From Sneathiella chungangensis (GTDB lineage: Bacteria; Pseudomonadota; Alphaproteobacteria; Sneathiellales; Sneathiellaceae), in assembly GCF_009882935.1 (NCBI RefSeq), contig NZ_WTVA01000004.1, forward strand, positions 307,117-371,116: a stretch of DNA of 64,000 bases, written 5' to 3'. A program made the translations under genes and the position numbers. The notes beneath the pieces are model-generated. The model was not told where the DNA came from. It saw only the letters and a list, made by a program, of their open reading frames with translations, and did not search any database. Of the stretch, positions 17,627 through 27,012 are shown piece by piece; position 1 is the first letter of the stretch, and every line of letters begins with the position of its first letter.

Positions 17627-18964
17627 ATGGCCGAAAACATCTTCACGGACTGGAGCGGCACAAGCAGCCGTAACAACGGTAGTTCAGAAATCATCTTCAG
17701 CAATGTCCGCATTCTTGATGGCACGGGGGAGGCACCCTATACCGGCGAGGTAACGGTATCGGGCAATCGTATTAAAGCCATCAACCGCTCGGGGATGGGC
17801 ACAAGCTGGAACAGCAACGGCGGACAGCGCATCGACGGGCGCGGAATGACCCTGATGCCGGGTCTGATCGATTCCCATTTGCATTTGAGCTGGAACAACG
17901 CGCCGGGGGTCGATCCGATCCAGATGATGCCCCTAGAAGAACATGTGCTGGTCTGCGTTGAAATGGCGAAAATCGTACTCGACGCCGGTTTTACGGCGGG
18001 GCGGGGCGCCGCGGCGGCGAAACCAAGACTGGATGTTGTAATCCGCGATGCAATCAACGCGGGGCGGTTTCCCGGACCGCGCTATACGGCCGCCAGCCCG
18101 GAAATCACGACAACCGGTGGTCTCGGCGATGCGTCCCCGCCGCATATCCAGCATGAAGGTTTGAACCTCGGCATCGTCGTTTCCGGGCCGGAAGAAGTCC
18201 GCAGAAGGGTCCGGGAGATGATCAAATGGGGCAACGATACGATCAAGCTCAATCTTTCGGGTGAAGAAGTCGCCGGCATGGGTGCGGAAGAGAACCAGAT
18301 GTCGGATGAGGAAATCGCCATGGCGGTTTCCGAAACCCGTCGGCGCGGCCGCTCGCTTGCGGCGCATGCGCGGTCCGCCGAGTCGATCAAGCTCTGCGTG
18401 AAACACGGCATTGAAACCATATATCATGCGTCCTTCACGGATGAGGAAGCGCTGGATATGCTGGAGGCGGCCAAGGACAAACATATTGTCGCCCCGGGGC
18501 TTGCCTGGCTGATCAATACGGCCCGCAATGCGGGCGATTACGGCATTAAACCCGGAAGCCCTCTGACCATCGCCTATGAGCGCGAGTTGGAGAACGCCAT
18601 CGAGAGCATGAAGAAAATGCATAAACGCGGTATTCGTATTGCGATCGGCGGGGACTATGGATTTGCCTGGACGCCGATGGGCACGAACGCCAAGGATCTG
18701 GAATATTTCGTCGATATGCTTGGCTTTACCCCCATGGAGGCCATCCTTGCGGGAACCAAGATCGGCGGCCAGATGATGAAGATGGGCGATGAACTCGGGA
18801 TGATACGCGAAGGCTATCTTGCGGATATGCTGCTCGTCGACGGCGATCCGTCGCGGGACGTGAAAGTTTTGAAGGACAAGAAGCGGCTGGTCGCCATCAT
18901 GAAGGACGGGAAATTCCACAAGGCGCCCGAAAATCTCGGCTCCGGACTGAGAATTAGCGCGTAA
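17627..18964 (+). CDS. Amidohydrolase family metal-dependent hydrolase
   Basis: 445 residues. Metal-binding HxH in MPGLIDSHLHLSWN (His 84 and 86), a candidate carboxylated Lys in IKLNLSGEE (about residue 205), His in SLAAHARS and YHASF, and the Asp in GGDYGFAW. This pattern resembles the prolidase/imidazolonepropionase-like branch, which acts on amides, cyclic amides and carbamates. It is the last gene of the operon; the stop is followed by a convergent membrane-protein gene 90 bases away. With an amidohydrolase present, an amide or imide bond in the imported compound is plausible. Confidence 0.9.
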   Translation: MAENIFTDWSGTSSRNNGSSEIIFSNVRILDGTGEAPYTGEVTVSGNRIKAINRSGMGTSWNSNGGQRIDGRGMTLMPGLIDSHLHLSWNNAPGVDPIQMMPLEEHVLVCVEMAKIVLDAGFTAGRGAAAAKPRLDVVIRDAINAGRFPGPRYTAASPEITTTGGLGDASPPHIQHEGLNLGIVVSGPEEVRRRVREMIKWGNDTIKLNLSGEEVAGMGAEENQMSDEEIAMAVSETRRRGRSLAAHARSAESIKLCVKHGIETIYHASFTDEEALDMLEAAKDKHIVAPGLAWLINTARNAGDYGIKPGSPLTIAYERELENAIESMKKMHKRGIRIAIGGDYGFAWTPMGTNAKDLEYFVDMLGFTPMEAILAGTKIGGQMMKMGDELGMIREGYLADMLLVDGDPSRDVKVLKDKKRLVAIMKDGKFHKAPENLGSGLRISA

Positions 18965-19053
18965 CCTCTGTCTGAACCCCGGGGGTTGCATCGTCAAAAA
19001 TTGACCACGCAGCAAGACGCCGCGATTGGCAGGCCATTTCTATGGCGTTCTAA

Positions 19054-19707
19054 TTAGCGGCTCTTCTCCGTTACAGCGCGCTTTGAATCCGCTGCAATGC
19101 GGAAGCTGAAATAAAGCCAGGCGGCCGCTCCCATGAATTTGAAGCCTTCTTCGAAAACCTGGGAATAGGAATATCGCAGTGTAATATGATCTTGAATAAG
19201 GTCGGTCATGATGGATGACGCAAGAAGTGAGCCGGCGGCCAGGAAGGCAAATCCGTCGATTTCAGCGATTGTCCGGTAATGACGTGCCATCAGAGCCAGG
19301 GCGAGAAATGCATATACAGCATAGCACAAATATTCATTGATATATCGATCATGGATCAGGAAGAGGTCGTCGACCGCCAGCAATAGCGAAAAGGTTCCCA
19401 CCAGTAAAAGAAGCTCTTTGCGTTTGCTGTTTGATTTAGTGTCTCTAACCGTGGCGGCGGCGAAAAAACAGATTGCGGCTGAAGAGACCCAAATCCAGAC
19501 GCCAATGTTTGATAAAAACCCCAGAAAACTGGATTTTTCGCTTTGTTGCGCCGGATCTCTCAATATCTCGACAAGATTAAAACCAGCGCCCTTGAGCGTC
19601 AGGATAGACACGATATAAAACAGGGCGGCGGGAAGTAAAGCGAGAAGAATAAACCGAAAAATAGTCTTAACGTTTAAGATCTGCGCCAATAGATCGAAAA
19701 TACTCAT
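19054..19707 (-). CDS. Hypothetical multi-pass membrane protein
   Basis: 217 residues, not recognised. About six hydrophobic segments: roughly residues 15-40, 62-88, 96-115, 128-146, 150-170 and 190-208. Charged residues that could form a site lie in or next to membrane segments: LAVDDLFLIHDRYINE (about 112-127) and FEEGFKFMGAAAW (about 182-196). It stands alone between the ABC operon and the small membrane gene, oriented against both. A function cannot be assigned. Confidence 0.75.
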   Translation of the reverse strand: MSIFDLLAQILNVKTIFRFILLALLPAALFYIVSILTLKGAGFNLVEILRDPAQQSEKSSFLGFLSNIGVWIWVSSAAICFFAAATVRDTKSNSKRKELLLLVGTFSLLLAVDDLFLIHDRYINEYLCYAVYAFLALALMARHYRTIAEIDGFAFLAAGSLLASSIMTDLIQDHITLRYSYSQVFEEGFKFMGAAAWLYFSFRIAADSKRAVTEKSR

Positions 19708-19971
19708 TCTTTACCCTTAAATTACCGTAACTTATACCCAGTTTCCTAAGATCAGATTAACCGTGGAACTGGATATCACCAAGAGCTTATTCCAGGTAAT
19801 TATATTCATAACTCAATGAGGCGGGGTAGCCATCACGCGTCGTTTTCGTCAGCTTCCGAAGGATTTTTCCGCCTGACACCTTTGGGCAGCAGGAAAATTG
19901 CCAAATTTGCACATTTGTGACACCTTGTTCGTTTAAGTGACGTCAGATATCCCTAAACGAGGAGGCTGAGA

Positions 19972-20223
19972 ATGAGCGGAGCAGGAGTAGGCTGGATAGC
20001 AGCAATTATCATCGGGGGCGTGGCGGGCTGGATCGCGTCGGCGCTCATGAAAGCAAATACGGGAATATTCTTCAATATCATATTGGGAGTTATAGGGGCA
20101 GCGGTTGCCAGTTTCCTTTTCGGCCTATTGGGAGTGTCCTTCGGCGGTTGGATCGGTTACCTCATTGCCGGTGTCATAGGTGCCTGCATCCTTGTTGGCA
20201 TTGTCCGGGCAATTCAAAAATAA
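19972..20223 (+). CDS. GlsB/YeaQ/YmgE family small stress membrane protein
   Basis: 83 residues, almost entirely hydrophobic and glycine-rich, with about three membrane helices: GWIAAIIIGGVAGWIAS, FFNIILGVIGAAVASFLFGLLG and GWIGYLIAGVIGACILVGIVR. This matches the transglycosylase-associated (YeaQ) family, often stress-induced, with unclear biochemical role. It has a strong ribosome binding site (GAGGAGG just upstream). The 264-base gap upstream of it (19708-19971) holds no gene and no promoter that I can identify with confidence. Confidence 0.9.
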   Translation: MSGAGVGWIAAIIIGGVAGWIASALMKANTGIFFNIILGVIGAAVASFLFGLLGVSFGGWIGYLIAGVIGACILVGIVRAIQK

Positions 20224-20249
20224 CCCTTGTCGGCCGGGTTTCCTACCCA

Positions 20250-21239
20250 TCAACATTTTTTGGCGATCACGGCGATAATGTCGCCAAGGCTGATCAGGCC
20301 CGGAAAATGTCGACCGGCGAATACCCCGTCCATCGGGCAGCGGTAAAGAACCGGATCAACACCGGTTCTTTCGATGTCGTAAATGCGCGCTATGATCTGC
20401 CCTTCCTCGACCTCGTCACCGAGCTCCGCGCAGATTTCGAGGAGACCGGTTGTCTCGCTGGAAACGAAACAACGGCTGTCGGGCATGTCGAGATTTATCG
20501 AGTCCGCACGCTCCTGTTCGCCGGCGAGTATCCCGGCTGATTTGAGGGCGTTTCTTATTCCCTTTCTGGCAATGGCGATTGTCTTCGCCCCCGCGCTTCC
20601 CCCGCCGCCCAGTTCCGTAGAGATAAAGACTTTCCCCATTTCCTCCGCCGCGCTGTCGTACATTCCCGTCGCATCGACCTCGAGCAGCATAAGCGAATAG
20701 GGCGCATTGAACGCCTGCATTAGCTCGACGCATTTCGACTGCTGCGCCTTGTCATGCAGGATATGAGCAGCGCAGAAGGGGAGGAAGTCGAGCGTTTTGC
20801 CGCCTGAATGGATGTCGATCACGAAATCAGCCATCGGAAGCAGTTTTCGCTGAAAATAATCGGCAATTTTTTCGGTAACGCTTCCCTTTGGATTCCCCGG
20901 AAAACTGCGATTGAGGTTGCCGGAATCGATGGGCGAGGTGCGCCTGCCCGCCCGGAAAGCCGGATAGTTCATCGCCGGAATAATAATAATCCGCCCGCTG
21001 ATTTCGTTGATATCCAGCTCCGTCGTCAGACCGAACAGCGCGATCGGGCCTTCATATTCGTCGCCATGATTGCCGCCGGTCAGGAGGGCGGTCGGTCCGT
21101 CGCCATTCTTGAAAACCGTCAGTGGCGTCATGATCGACCCCCATGCTGAGCCGTCATGGGAGTAGGGGAGCTTCAGATAGCCGTGCTGAACGCCATCTAG
21201 CTCAAAATCGACAGTTGGGGAAATCGGATAACCAGTCAT
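20250..21239 (-). CDS. doeB: N-alpha-acetyl-L-2,4-diaminobutyrate deacetylase (DoeB/EutE)
   Basis: 329 residues, aspartoacylase/succinylglutamate desuccinylase fold. Zinc ligands are visible in GGNHGDEYEGPIAL (His and Glu, about 57-70) and the third His in VIDIHSGGKTLDF. A biotinyl-like C-terminal part follows (GLLEICAELGDEVEEGQIIARI). In ectoine degradation DoeB removes the acetyl group from the product of DoeA, giving L-2,4-diaminobutyrate. It is the last gene of the minus-strand ectoine operon, three bases after doeA. Placement next to doeA makes the specific name secure despite the broad family. Confidence 0.93.
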   Translation of the reverse strand: MTGYPISPTVDFELDGVQHGYLKLPYSHDGSAWGSIMTPLTVFKNGDGPTALLTGGNHGDEYEGPIALFGLTTELDINEISGRIIIIPAMNYPAFRAGRRTSPIDSGNLNRSFPGNPKGSVTEKIADYFQRKLLPMADFVIDIHSGGKTLDFLPFCAAHILHDKAQQSKCVELMQAFNAPYSLMLLEVDATGMYDSAAEEMGKVFISTELGGGGSAGAKTIAIARKGIRNALKSAGILAGEQERADSINLDMPDSRCFVSSETTGLLEICAELGDEVEEGQIIARIYDIERTGVDPVLYRCPMDGVFAGRHFPGLISLGDIIAVIAKKC

Positions 21240-21242
21240 CGC

Positions 21243-22424
21243 CTAGTCTTTCACAATGAGTTCGCGCGGGACCGATGCGAGGCATTCAGGCCCGTTGTCC
21301 GTAATAATGATGCTTTCGGTAGTCTCGAGCCCCCAATTGTCCTGCCAAAGACCCGTCATGAAGTGAAAGGTCATGCCGGATTCCAGAACCGTCTTGTCCC
21401 CGGGACGTAGGCTCATGGTTCGCTCACCCCAGTCGGGTGGATAGCTTATTCCGATGGGATAACCGGTCCTGTTGTCTTTTACTATTCCGTATTTTTTAAG
21501 GACGGCGAAGAAGGCATTGGCGATGTCCTCACAGAGAAATCCGGGCCGGGCTTTTTCAAGGCCGGCTTCCATGCCTTCCTGTACGGCCTTGTCCGCATCC
21601 AGAAATTCCTGCGGTGGTTTGCCGAGGAAAATGGTTCGCGACAAGGGCGCATGGTAGCGGCGGTAACATCCCGCAATTTCAAAGAAAGTGCCTTCGCCCG
21701 TCTTGAACGGTTTGTCATCCCAGGTGAGGTGCGGCGCCGCCGCATCGGAACCGGAGGGGAGGAGCGGCACAATCGCAGGATAATCGCCGCCATAGCCGTC
21801 CGCCCCCCGGATAGCGGTTGCAAATATCTCGGCGACGAGGTTGTTTTTCTTCATCCCGGGCTCAATTTGCTCGGCGATGCGTTTATGCATCTCCTCGACA
21901 ATCCGCCCGGCCCGGCGCATATAGACCAGTTCCTGTTCGGATTTTACGGCGCGGCACCAGTTTACGAGCCCGGTCGCATTTTCAAATTTCGCGTTCGGCA
22001 GATGGTGTTCAAGCGAGCGGTAGGCGGCGGCAGAGAAATAGTAATTGTCCATTTCAACGCCTATTCTGAGACTTCCCCATCCCTTTCCGTCGATGATCTC
22101 GCTGAGATAATCCATCGGGTGGCGTTCCGTCGACTGCACATAATGATCGGCATAGAAGAGGATATTTTCCTCCTTCATGAAGACGGTCCTAAGGGCGCCG
22201 TTGGCATCCTGCTTTCGTCCATACCAGATCGGCTCGCCGTCCAGCCTCAGCAGAACGCATTGATGGGTATAGAACGACCAGCCGTCATAGCCGGTCAGCC
22301 AGGCCATGTTCGACGGATCCGTAACGATCAGCAGATCGAGATTCTTGTCCGCCATTTTTTGCCGCGCTTTGGCGAGGCGGTCCGAATATTCCGATCTTGA
22401 AAAGGGAAGAATGACGTCTGGCAT
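21243..22424 (-). CDS. doeA: Ectoine hydrolase (DoeA/EutD)
   Basis: 393 residues with a creatinase/prolidase-like N-terminal domain (about 1-150) and a peptidase M24 pita-bread domain (about 165-390; GEGTFFEIAGCYRRYHAPLSRTIF, PGDKTVLESGMTFHF). DoeA opens the pyrimidine ring of ectoine to N-acetyl-2,4-diaminobutyrate. The usual five metal ligands of M24 peptidases are not all present, as is known for ectoine hydrolases. It lies between eutC and doeB in the same operon. Confidence 0.94.
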   Translation of the reverse strand: MPDVILPFSRSEYSDRLAKARQKMADKNLDLLIVTDPSNMAWLTGYDGWSFYTHQCVLLRLDGEPIWYGRKQDANGALRTVFMKEENILFYADHYVQSTERHPMDYLSEIIDGKGWGSLRIGVEMDNYYFSAAAYRSLEHHLPNAKFENATGLVNWCRAVKSEQELVYMRRAGRIVEEMHKRIAEQIEPGMKKNNLVAEIFATAIRGADGYGGDYPAIVPLLPSGSDAAAPHLTWDDKPFKTGEGTFFEIAGCYRRYHAPLSRTIFLGKPPQEFLDADKAVQEGMEAGLEKARPGFLCEDIANAFFAVLKKYGIVKDNRTGYPIGISYPPDWGERTMSLRPGDKTVLESGMTFHFMTGLWQDNWGLETTESIIITDNGPECLASVPRELIVKD

Positions 22425-22439
22425 GTGATCCTCAAATAT

Positions 22440-23432
22440 CTAGCTAAGGAAAATGGTGCCAGTTTGGCTGGCGTTGGAACGTTTCATGGCCTGCGCGGCA
22501 ATTGCTGTATCCTGAATGCCCATACCGGTCAGATCGCAGATCGTGATTTCGGTTTCGGACCGTCGGCCGGGGGCGCGGCCCGCGACAATTTCGCCAAGTT
22601 CGGGAAGGACAGTGTCTTCTGTTATCAGGCCAGCCTCTATGGCGCCCCGCAACTCCCCCTGCTTTCGGCATTGCGCGAGCCGATCACAGATATAACGATC
22701 TGCGCCCATCAGGAATTCAGGCGCGAGTTCCGTTTTGTAATCAGCGTCCGACCCCATCGCCGTGACATGGAGACCGGCATGCAGATGTTCGGCATTCAGG
22801 ATGGGTACCGTCGACGGCGTTGTCGTGACGATGATGTCGCTCGCCGCGGCAAGTTCATCAACGGATGAGGTGGCAACGGTCTCTATCCCGAGTTGTTGAT
22901 CACAATCGGCAGCGCAAGCGTCCGCCTTATCCTGATCACGGCCCCAGATGATGGCGCGTTCGATATTACGGACAAGAAGCAGAGCCTCAAGTTGCAGGCG
23001 TGCCTGGGTTCCCGTGCCGATAATACCGGCAACCGTTGCATTCTGACGCGACAGATATTTCGCCGCGACCGCACCCGCGGCGGCCGTTCGAACATCCGTT
23101 AGATAACCGTTATCGAGCAGCACGGCTTCGACGAGACCTGTCTTCGCCGAAAAGACGACCATCAGGCCGTTGACGCTGGGAAAGCCAAGCTTGGGGTTAT
23201 CGAAAAAGCCCGGGCTCATCTTGACAGCAAAGGAGGGAATACCCGGGACATAGGCCGTTTTCACATCCAGCTCGCCATTTTGTTCCGGGATATGCATGCT
23301 GAGGATTGGCGGCATGGCGACATCCCTGGTCGCGAGCAACTCGAAGGCATTTTCGATGCAGTTGACCGCGTCTGCATCCAGCTGGACTGCGTGCCGAAGA
23401 TCGCCCTCGTTCAATATCTTGATGTCAGGCAT
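22440..23432 (-). CDS. eutC: Ectoine utilization protein EutC (ornithine cyclodeaminase/mu-crystallin family)
   Basis: 330 residues. Family features: ELLATRDVAMPPILSMHIPE, AVKMSPGFFDNPKLGFPSVNGLMVVF, then the NAD-binding segment VAGIIGTGTQARLQLEALL (about 134-152), and TTTPSTVPIL. EutC is placed in 5-hydroxyectoine use together with EutA and EutB, converting it towards ectoine. It overlaps eutB by eight bases. eutA is missing, so its role here is less certain. Confidence 0.9.
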   Translation of the reverse strand: MPDIKILNEGDLRHAVQLDADAVNCIENAFELLATRDVAMPPILSMHIPEQNGELDVKTAYVPGIPSFAVKMSPGFFDNPKLGFPSVNGLMVVFSAKTGLVEAVLLDNGYLTDVRTAAAGAVAAKYLSRQNATVAGIIGTGTQARLQLEALLLVRNIERAIIWGRDQDKADACAADCDQQLGIETVATSSVDELAAASDIIVTTTPSTVPILNAEHLHAGLHVTAMGSDADYKTELAPEFLMGADRYICDRLAQCRKQGELRGAIEAGLITEDTVLPELGEIVAGRAPGRRSETEITICDLTGMGIQDTAIAAQAMKRSNASQTGTIFLS

Positions 23433-24441
23433 GGGCGCGCTCCGTCATTGACGCATCACGCGCAACATCGACATCTTCCCCGTCGATAATGCGTTTATGA
23501 AGCGACATGTCGATGTTGCACCCGCTTAACAGGACGATGCATTTTCCGGGGTTGCGAACCTTCCCCGCGAGAAGGGCGGCGATGCCGACGCTTCCGGAAC
23601 CTTCAATGATCTGTTTTTCCTGCCAATAGGCATGGCGGATCGCCGCCGCAATCTCTTCCTCGTTTACGGTAATAAGTTCGTCGACATGGTCGCGGACGAT
23701 ATCGAACGTATATCGGTTTTCAAGACCGACGCCGCCGCCGAGAGAATCCGCAAGCGTCGGCAATTCTACAACTTCGACCGGCTGTCCGGCCCTCTGGCTC
23801 GCGACCATGGCGGCGCCGCGCTCCATCGAGACGCCAATGACGCGGATATTCCTGTTCAGGGATTTAAGCGCAAGGGCAATCCCAGAGATAAGGCCGCCGC
23901 CCGATAGCGGAACGAGGACCGTCTCCAGGTCCGGCATCTCGTCATGAATTTCTAACCCGAGCGTTCCCTGTCCGGCGATAATATCCGGATGATCAAAGGG
24001 CGGCAGCATCACCATTTCCTCTTCGCGGACACGCCGGTCTACTTCCTGCTGGGCTTCGTCCTGCGACCGGCCGGTGATACAGACCTCTGCTCCTTCGGTC
24101 TTGATCGCGTTCACCTTATTGGCGGGGACCAACTGCGACATACAGATAACGCATTTTGCACCGGATTTTCGCGCCGCGAAGGCGAGCCCGCGTCCATGAT
24201 TGCCGGTGGAGACACCGACGACGCCCTTGGCGCGCTGATCCTCCGACAGGGAGAGCACCGCGTTCGTCGCCCCCCGCACCTTGAAACTGCCGGTGACCTG
24301 GAGATGCTCGCATTTGAGCCAGACGCCCGATCCTGATAATTCGGAAAGGGACTCGGACATCATCAGGGGCGTTGGTCGGATCGTGCCGGCGATCCTCGCG
24401 CGGGCGTCACGAATATCTAGCAGGGAAATTGAAGGTACCAT
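23425..24441 (-). CDS. eutB: Hydroxyectoine utilization dehydratase EutB (PLP, threonine dehydratase-like)
   Basis: 338 residues, fold-type II PLP enzyme. The PLP lysine sits in TGSFKVRGATNAV (about 50-62), the substrate loop in VSTGNHGRGLAF, and the phosphate-binding loop in VPLSGGGLISG (about 172-182). Threonine dehydratases of this catabolic type lack the C-terminal ACT domain, as here. In ectoine loci the gene is named eutB. It follows the usp gene by 111 bases, with no other gene in between. Confidence 0.9.
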   Translation of the reverse strand: MVPSISLLDIRDARARIAGTIRPTPLMMSESLSELSGSGVWLKCEHLQVTGSFKVRGATNAVLSLSEDQRAKGVVGVSTGNHGRGLAFAARKSGAKCVICMSQLVPANKVNAIKTEGAEVCITGRSQDEAQQEVDRRVREEEMVMLPPFDHPDIIAGQGTLGLEIHDEMPDLETVLVPLSGGGLISGIALALKSLNRNIRVIGVSMERGAAMVASQRAGQPVEVVELPTLADSLGGGVGLENRYTFDIVRDHVDELITVNEEEIAAAIRHAYWQEKQIIEGSGSVGIAALLAGKVRNPGKCIVLLSGCNIDMSLHKRIIDGEDVDVARDASMTERAHA

Positions 24442-24552
24442 TTGCGTAACCTGAAACGTTATGTTGGAACAAACGGCCGTAGCCGAAGAAGGTGCATAAA
24501 GCTGTCGTTTTGCCGGTCCTGATATCAGTTTTCCCTGACTACATGGGGGCCA

Positions 24553-25041
24553 TCATACCGGCGTCCTTTCGGCGGTTTTTCCTCCTGTATCCGTTGCCAA
24601 TGGTTTCACCACCATGACCGGGCAGTTTGCGAGGCTGGTGACCTTATGTGAAACACTTCCCAGCAAGAAGCCTTCCAAATCGCCCTGCCCACGGCTGCCG
24701 AGGACAATCAGATCGGCATTATGGTCATTGGCGAAAGCGACGATGGTTCGTGCCGGTTGTCCGCTCTTCACGAAGGCGCGGACGTTCGTGCTTCCCAGAT
24801 CCTGGGCAAATTTCTTGGCTGCTTCCGCAACTTCCCTGGCATATTCGCGAAGAATGTCATCCATATTTTCCGGCTGTTCCGGCCGCACCATGGACATCGA
24901 AGCTTCCAGCAGGCTGTGGTGGCGAAACACCGTCACGATGATCAGCTCGCTGCCGCAAATTTTTTGCAGTTCAACCGCCTTGCGGAGGGCTTCATCGGAT
25001 CCCTTTGATCCGTCCGAGGGGACAAGTATTATACTGAACAT
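24553..25041 (-). CDS. Universal stress protein associated with the ectoine TRAP transporter (TeaD-like)
   Basis: 162 residues. The ATP-binding motif G-x2-G-x9-G-S is complete: GSRGQGDLEGFLLGS (about 115-129). In Halomonas elongata the equivalent TeaD binds ATP and tunes TeaABC ectoine uptake. Here the gene is directly behind the large permease gene (15 bases), the same position as usp in Ruegeria-type ueh operons. A regulatory role on uptake is inferred from that. Confidence 0.9.
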   Translation of the reverse strand: MFSIILVPSDGSKGSDEALRKAVELQKICGSELIIVTVFRHHSLLEASMSMVRPEQPENMDDILREYAREVAEAAKKFAQDLGSTNVRAFVKSGQPARTIVAFANDHNADLIVLGSRGQGDLEGFLLGSVSHKVTSLANCPVMVVKPLATDTGGKTAERTPV

Positions 25042-25056
25042 TCTTACACCTCCGCC

Positions 25057-26340
25057 TTATCGAAACGCCAGGTCGCGCAGGAACAGGGCGATCTGCGGAA
25101 AGAATATGAGCGCCGCAGAGACAAACAGCAAAATCACGGTAAAGGGAAAGATACCCCGTATCACATCCATGTAGGGCCGCCGGAAGACAGCGATTGCCGT
25201 AAAAATGTCACAGCCGAATGGCGGTGTTGCAGAGCCGATGGCGACCTGTAACGTGATGATCGTGCCGACAAGCACCGGATCCAGATTGACGGCCTCCACG
25301 ACGGGGACGAAAATCGGGACCAGGACGAGGATCACAACAATCGGATCAACAAACATGCAGCCGATAAAGAATGCGATGGAAATGACCGCCAGCACGCCCT
25401 TCGGGCCCATGTCGTCAATACCGACGCTACTCAGGATTTCCTGCGGGATATTTGCGAAGGAGATAACCCAGGAGAAGGCGGCCCCGGCGCCGACAAGAAT
25501 GAACACGACCGCCGTGATCAGGCCCGTGGATTTGGCGATGGAATAGATATCCGCCATCTTAAGCGATTTGAATACGATGATCTCCAGGATCAGCGCATAA
25601 AGAACGCAGGCCGCCGCCGCTTCGGTCGGACTGAAAATGCCGCCATAGATACCGCCGACGATAATCACCGGGAAACCCAATGGCCAAATTGCCTTGCGTG
25701 CCGACATCCACCGCTCTTTCCAGGTTGCTTTTGGTTCCGTCGGAACGCCCTTGATCGTCGCATAGACGATGCTGTAGGTGGAGAAGCATACGAGCAGAAG
25801 AAGACCCGGTCCGACGCCGGCGATGAACAGCTCTGAAATCGACGTGCTTGAAATGACCCCGTAAATGATCATCCCGATGCTTGGTGGAATGAGGAAGGCG
25901 ATATCGCTTGCATTGATGATCAGCGCGAGAACGAAGGAATCCTTATACCCGGCTTCCAGCATCCGCGGGCGCAACGGGGAGCCGACCGCCACCACGGTGG
26001 CCTGCGTGGAGCCGGAGACCGCGCCGAACAAGGTGCAGGCGGTAGCCGTGCTGACCGCGAGGCCGCCTTTAATATGACCGATAAATTTCATAACGAGATC
26101 AATAAGGCGGTTTGCCGATTGGCCGCGGGTCATGATCTCGGCCGCCAGAATAAACATCGGGACCGCGATAAGCGAGGCGGGACGGATGCCGGCCAGCATT
26201 TGCTGGACCATAAACTCCATTTTTCCGAACCCGTTGAACAGATCGTAAAATCCGTAGAACGCCCCGAGCAGCAGCGGCACCATCATCGGAAAGCCGGCCA
26301 GAAGCAGAACGATCATAATTGTTGCAATTTTTACAGCCAT
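25057..26340 (-). CDS. uehC: Ectoine/hydroxyectoine TRAP transporter large permease UehC (DctM)
   Basis: 427 residues, about 12 membrane helices. DctM signatures: MFILAAEIMTRGQSANRLIDL, TACTLFGAVSGSTQATVVAVGS (about 100-121), NASDIAFLIPPSIGMIIYG and GTIITLQVAIGSATPPFGCDIF near the end. It carries sodium-coupled translocation with the small subunit. Eleven bases separate it from the small permease gene. Confidence 0.94.
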   Translation of the reverse strand: MAVKIATIMIVLLLAGFPMMVPLLLGAFYGFYDLFNGFGKMEFMVQQMLAGIRPASLIAVPMFILAAEIMTRGQSANRLIDLVMKFIGHIKGGLAVSTATACTLFGAVSGSTQATVVAVGSPLRPRMLEAGYKDSFVLALIINASDIAFLIPPSIGMIIYGVISSTSISELFIAGVGPGLLLLVCFSTYSIVYATIKGVPTEPKATWKERWMSARKAIWPLGFPVIIVGGIYGGIFSPTEAAAACVLYALILEIIVFKSLKMADIYSIAKSTGLITAVVFILVGAGAAFSWVISFANIPQEILSSVGIDDMGPKGVLAVISIAFFIGCMFVDPIVVILVLVPIFVPVVEAVNLDPVLVGTIITLQVAIGSATPPFGCDIFTAIAVFRRPYMDVIRGIFPFTVILLFVSAALIFFPQIALFLRDLAFR

Positions 26341-26351
26341 GATACGCTACC

Positions 26352-26933
26352 TCACACTTCAAGCTCATCGTCGTCATATCCCTCGAGCACATGGGTCGAG
26401 AGATAGATATCCTTCTCCGTGATGTTCTTGACGGCTGTCAGTGCGTATTGGATGCCGGTGACGAAGAACCCAACGGGAACCCAAAGAAAAATAGTAAAGA
26501 CGGGGATTTGCAGGGACGGGAGAATGCGCCCCGAACTGGCGACTTTAATGATGTAGCCAATCGAGAAATAACAAAGCGCAAACATGGTAATCGCCGTAAT
26601 TATCGCAATGGCGATCATCAGGATTTTGCGCAATCGCGGCGAGAGGATGTCGAAAATGGCCGACATGCGGATATGACGGCCGTATCTCGCCGCATAGCCG
26701 ATCCCGGCGAACGTAATCAGAATGATGAGAATGCGGTTCAACTCTTCGGTAAAGAAGATGCTGTATTGAAAAATGAACCTGCAGACAACATTGATGACGG
26801 TATTTGCCGCCATCAAAATGACGCCGCCCGCAAGAATTAGCGCCTCGAAACGGCTGATAAACGTGTCGAGCGTGCCCAGAAACCCCGGCAAGGTCGATCT
26901 ATACTGCTTCTTCTCTCCCTCGGATGACGCCAT
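26352..26933 (-). CDS. uehB: Ectoine/hydroxyectoine TRAP transporter small permease UehB (DctQ)
   Basis: 193 residues from ATG 26933, preceded by AAGGAGAG; an upstream in-frame ATG at 26960 has no such site. Four membrane helices are seen, with the DctQ motif [31 protein letters not shown] split over helices two and three. It couples the binding protein to the large subunit. Confidence 0.92.
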   Translation of the reverse strand: MASSEGEKKQYRSTLPGFLGTLDTFISRFEALILAGGVILMAANTVINVVCRFIFQYSIFFTEELNRILIILITFAGIGYAARYGRHIRMSAIFDILSPRLRKILMIAIAIITAITMFALCYFSIGYIIKVASSGRILPSLQIPVFTIFLWVPVGFFVTGIQYALTAVKNITEKDIYLSTHVLEGYDDDELEV

Positions 26934-27012
26934 AACTCTCTCCTTGCACTGGGAAGGCACCGCCCGCCGTCACCTTAAGGGACGGGCGGGCAGTGAAATG
27001 GGAGGGCGATGA

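Noticed and set aside
18971-18990. AACCCCGGGGGTT downstream of the amidohydrolase gene as a terminator
   Set aside because: The palindrome leaves no loop and no T run follows.
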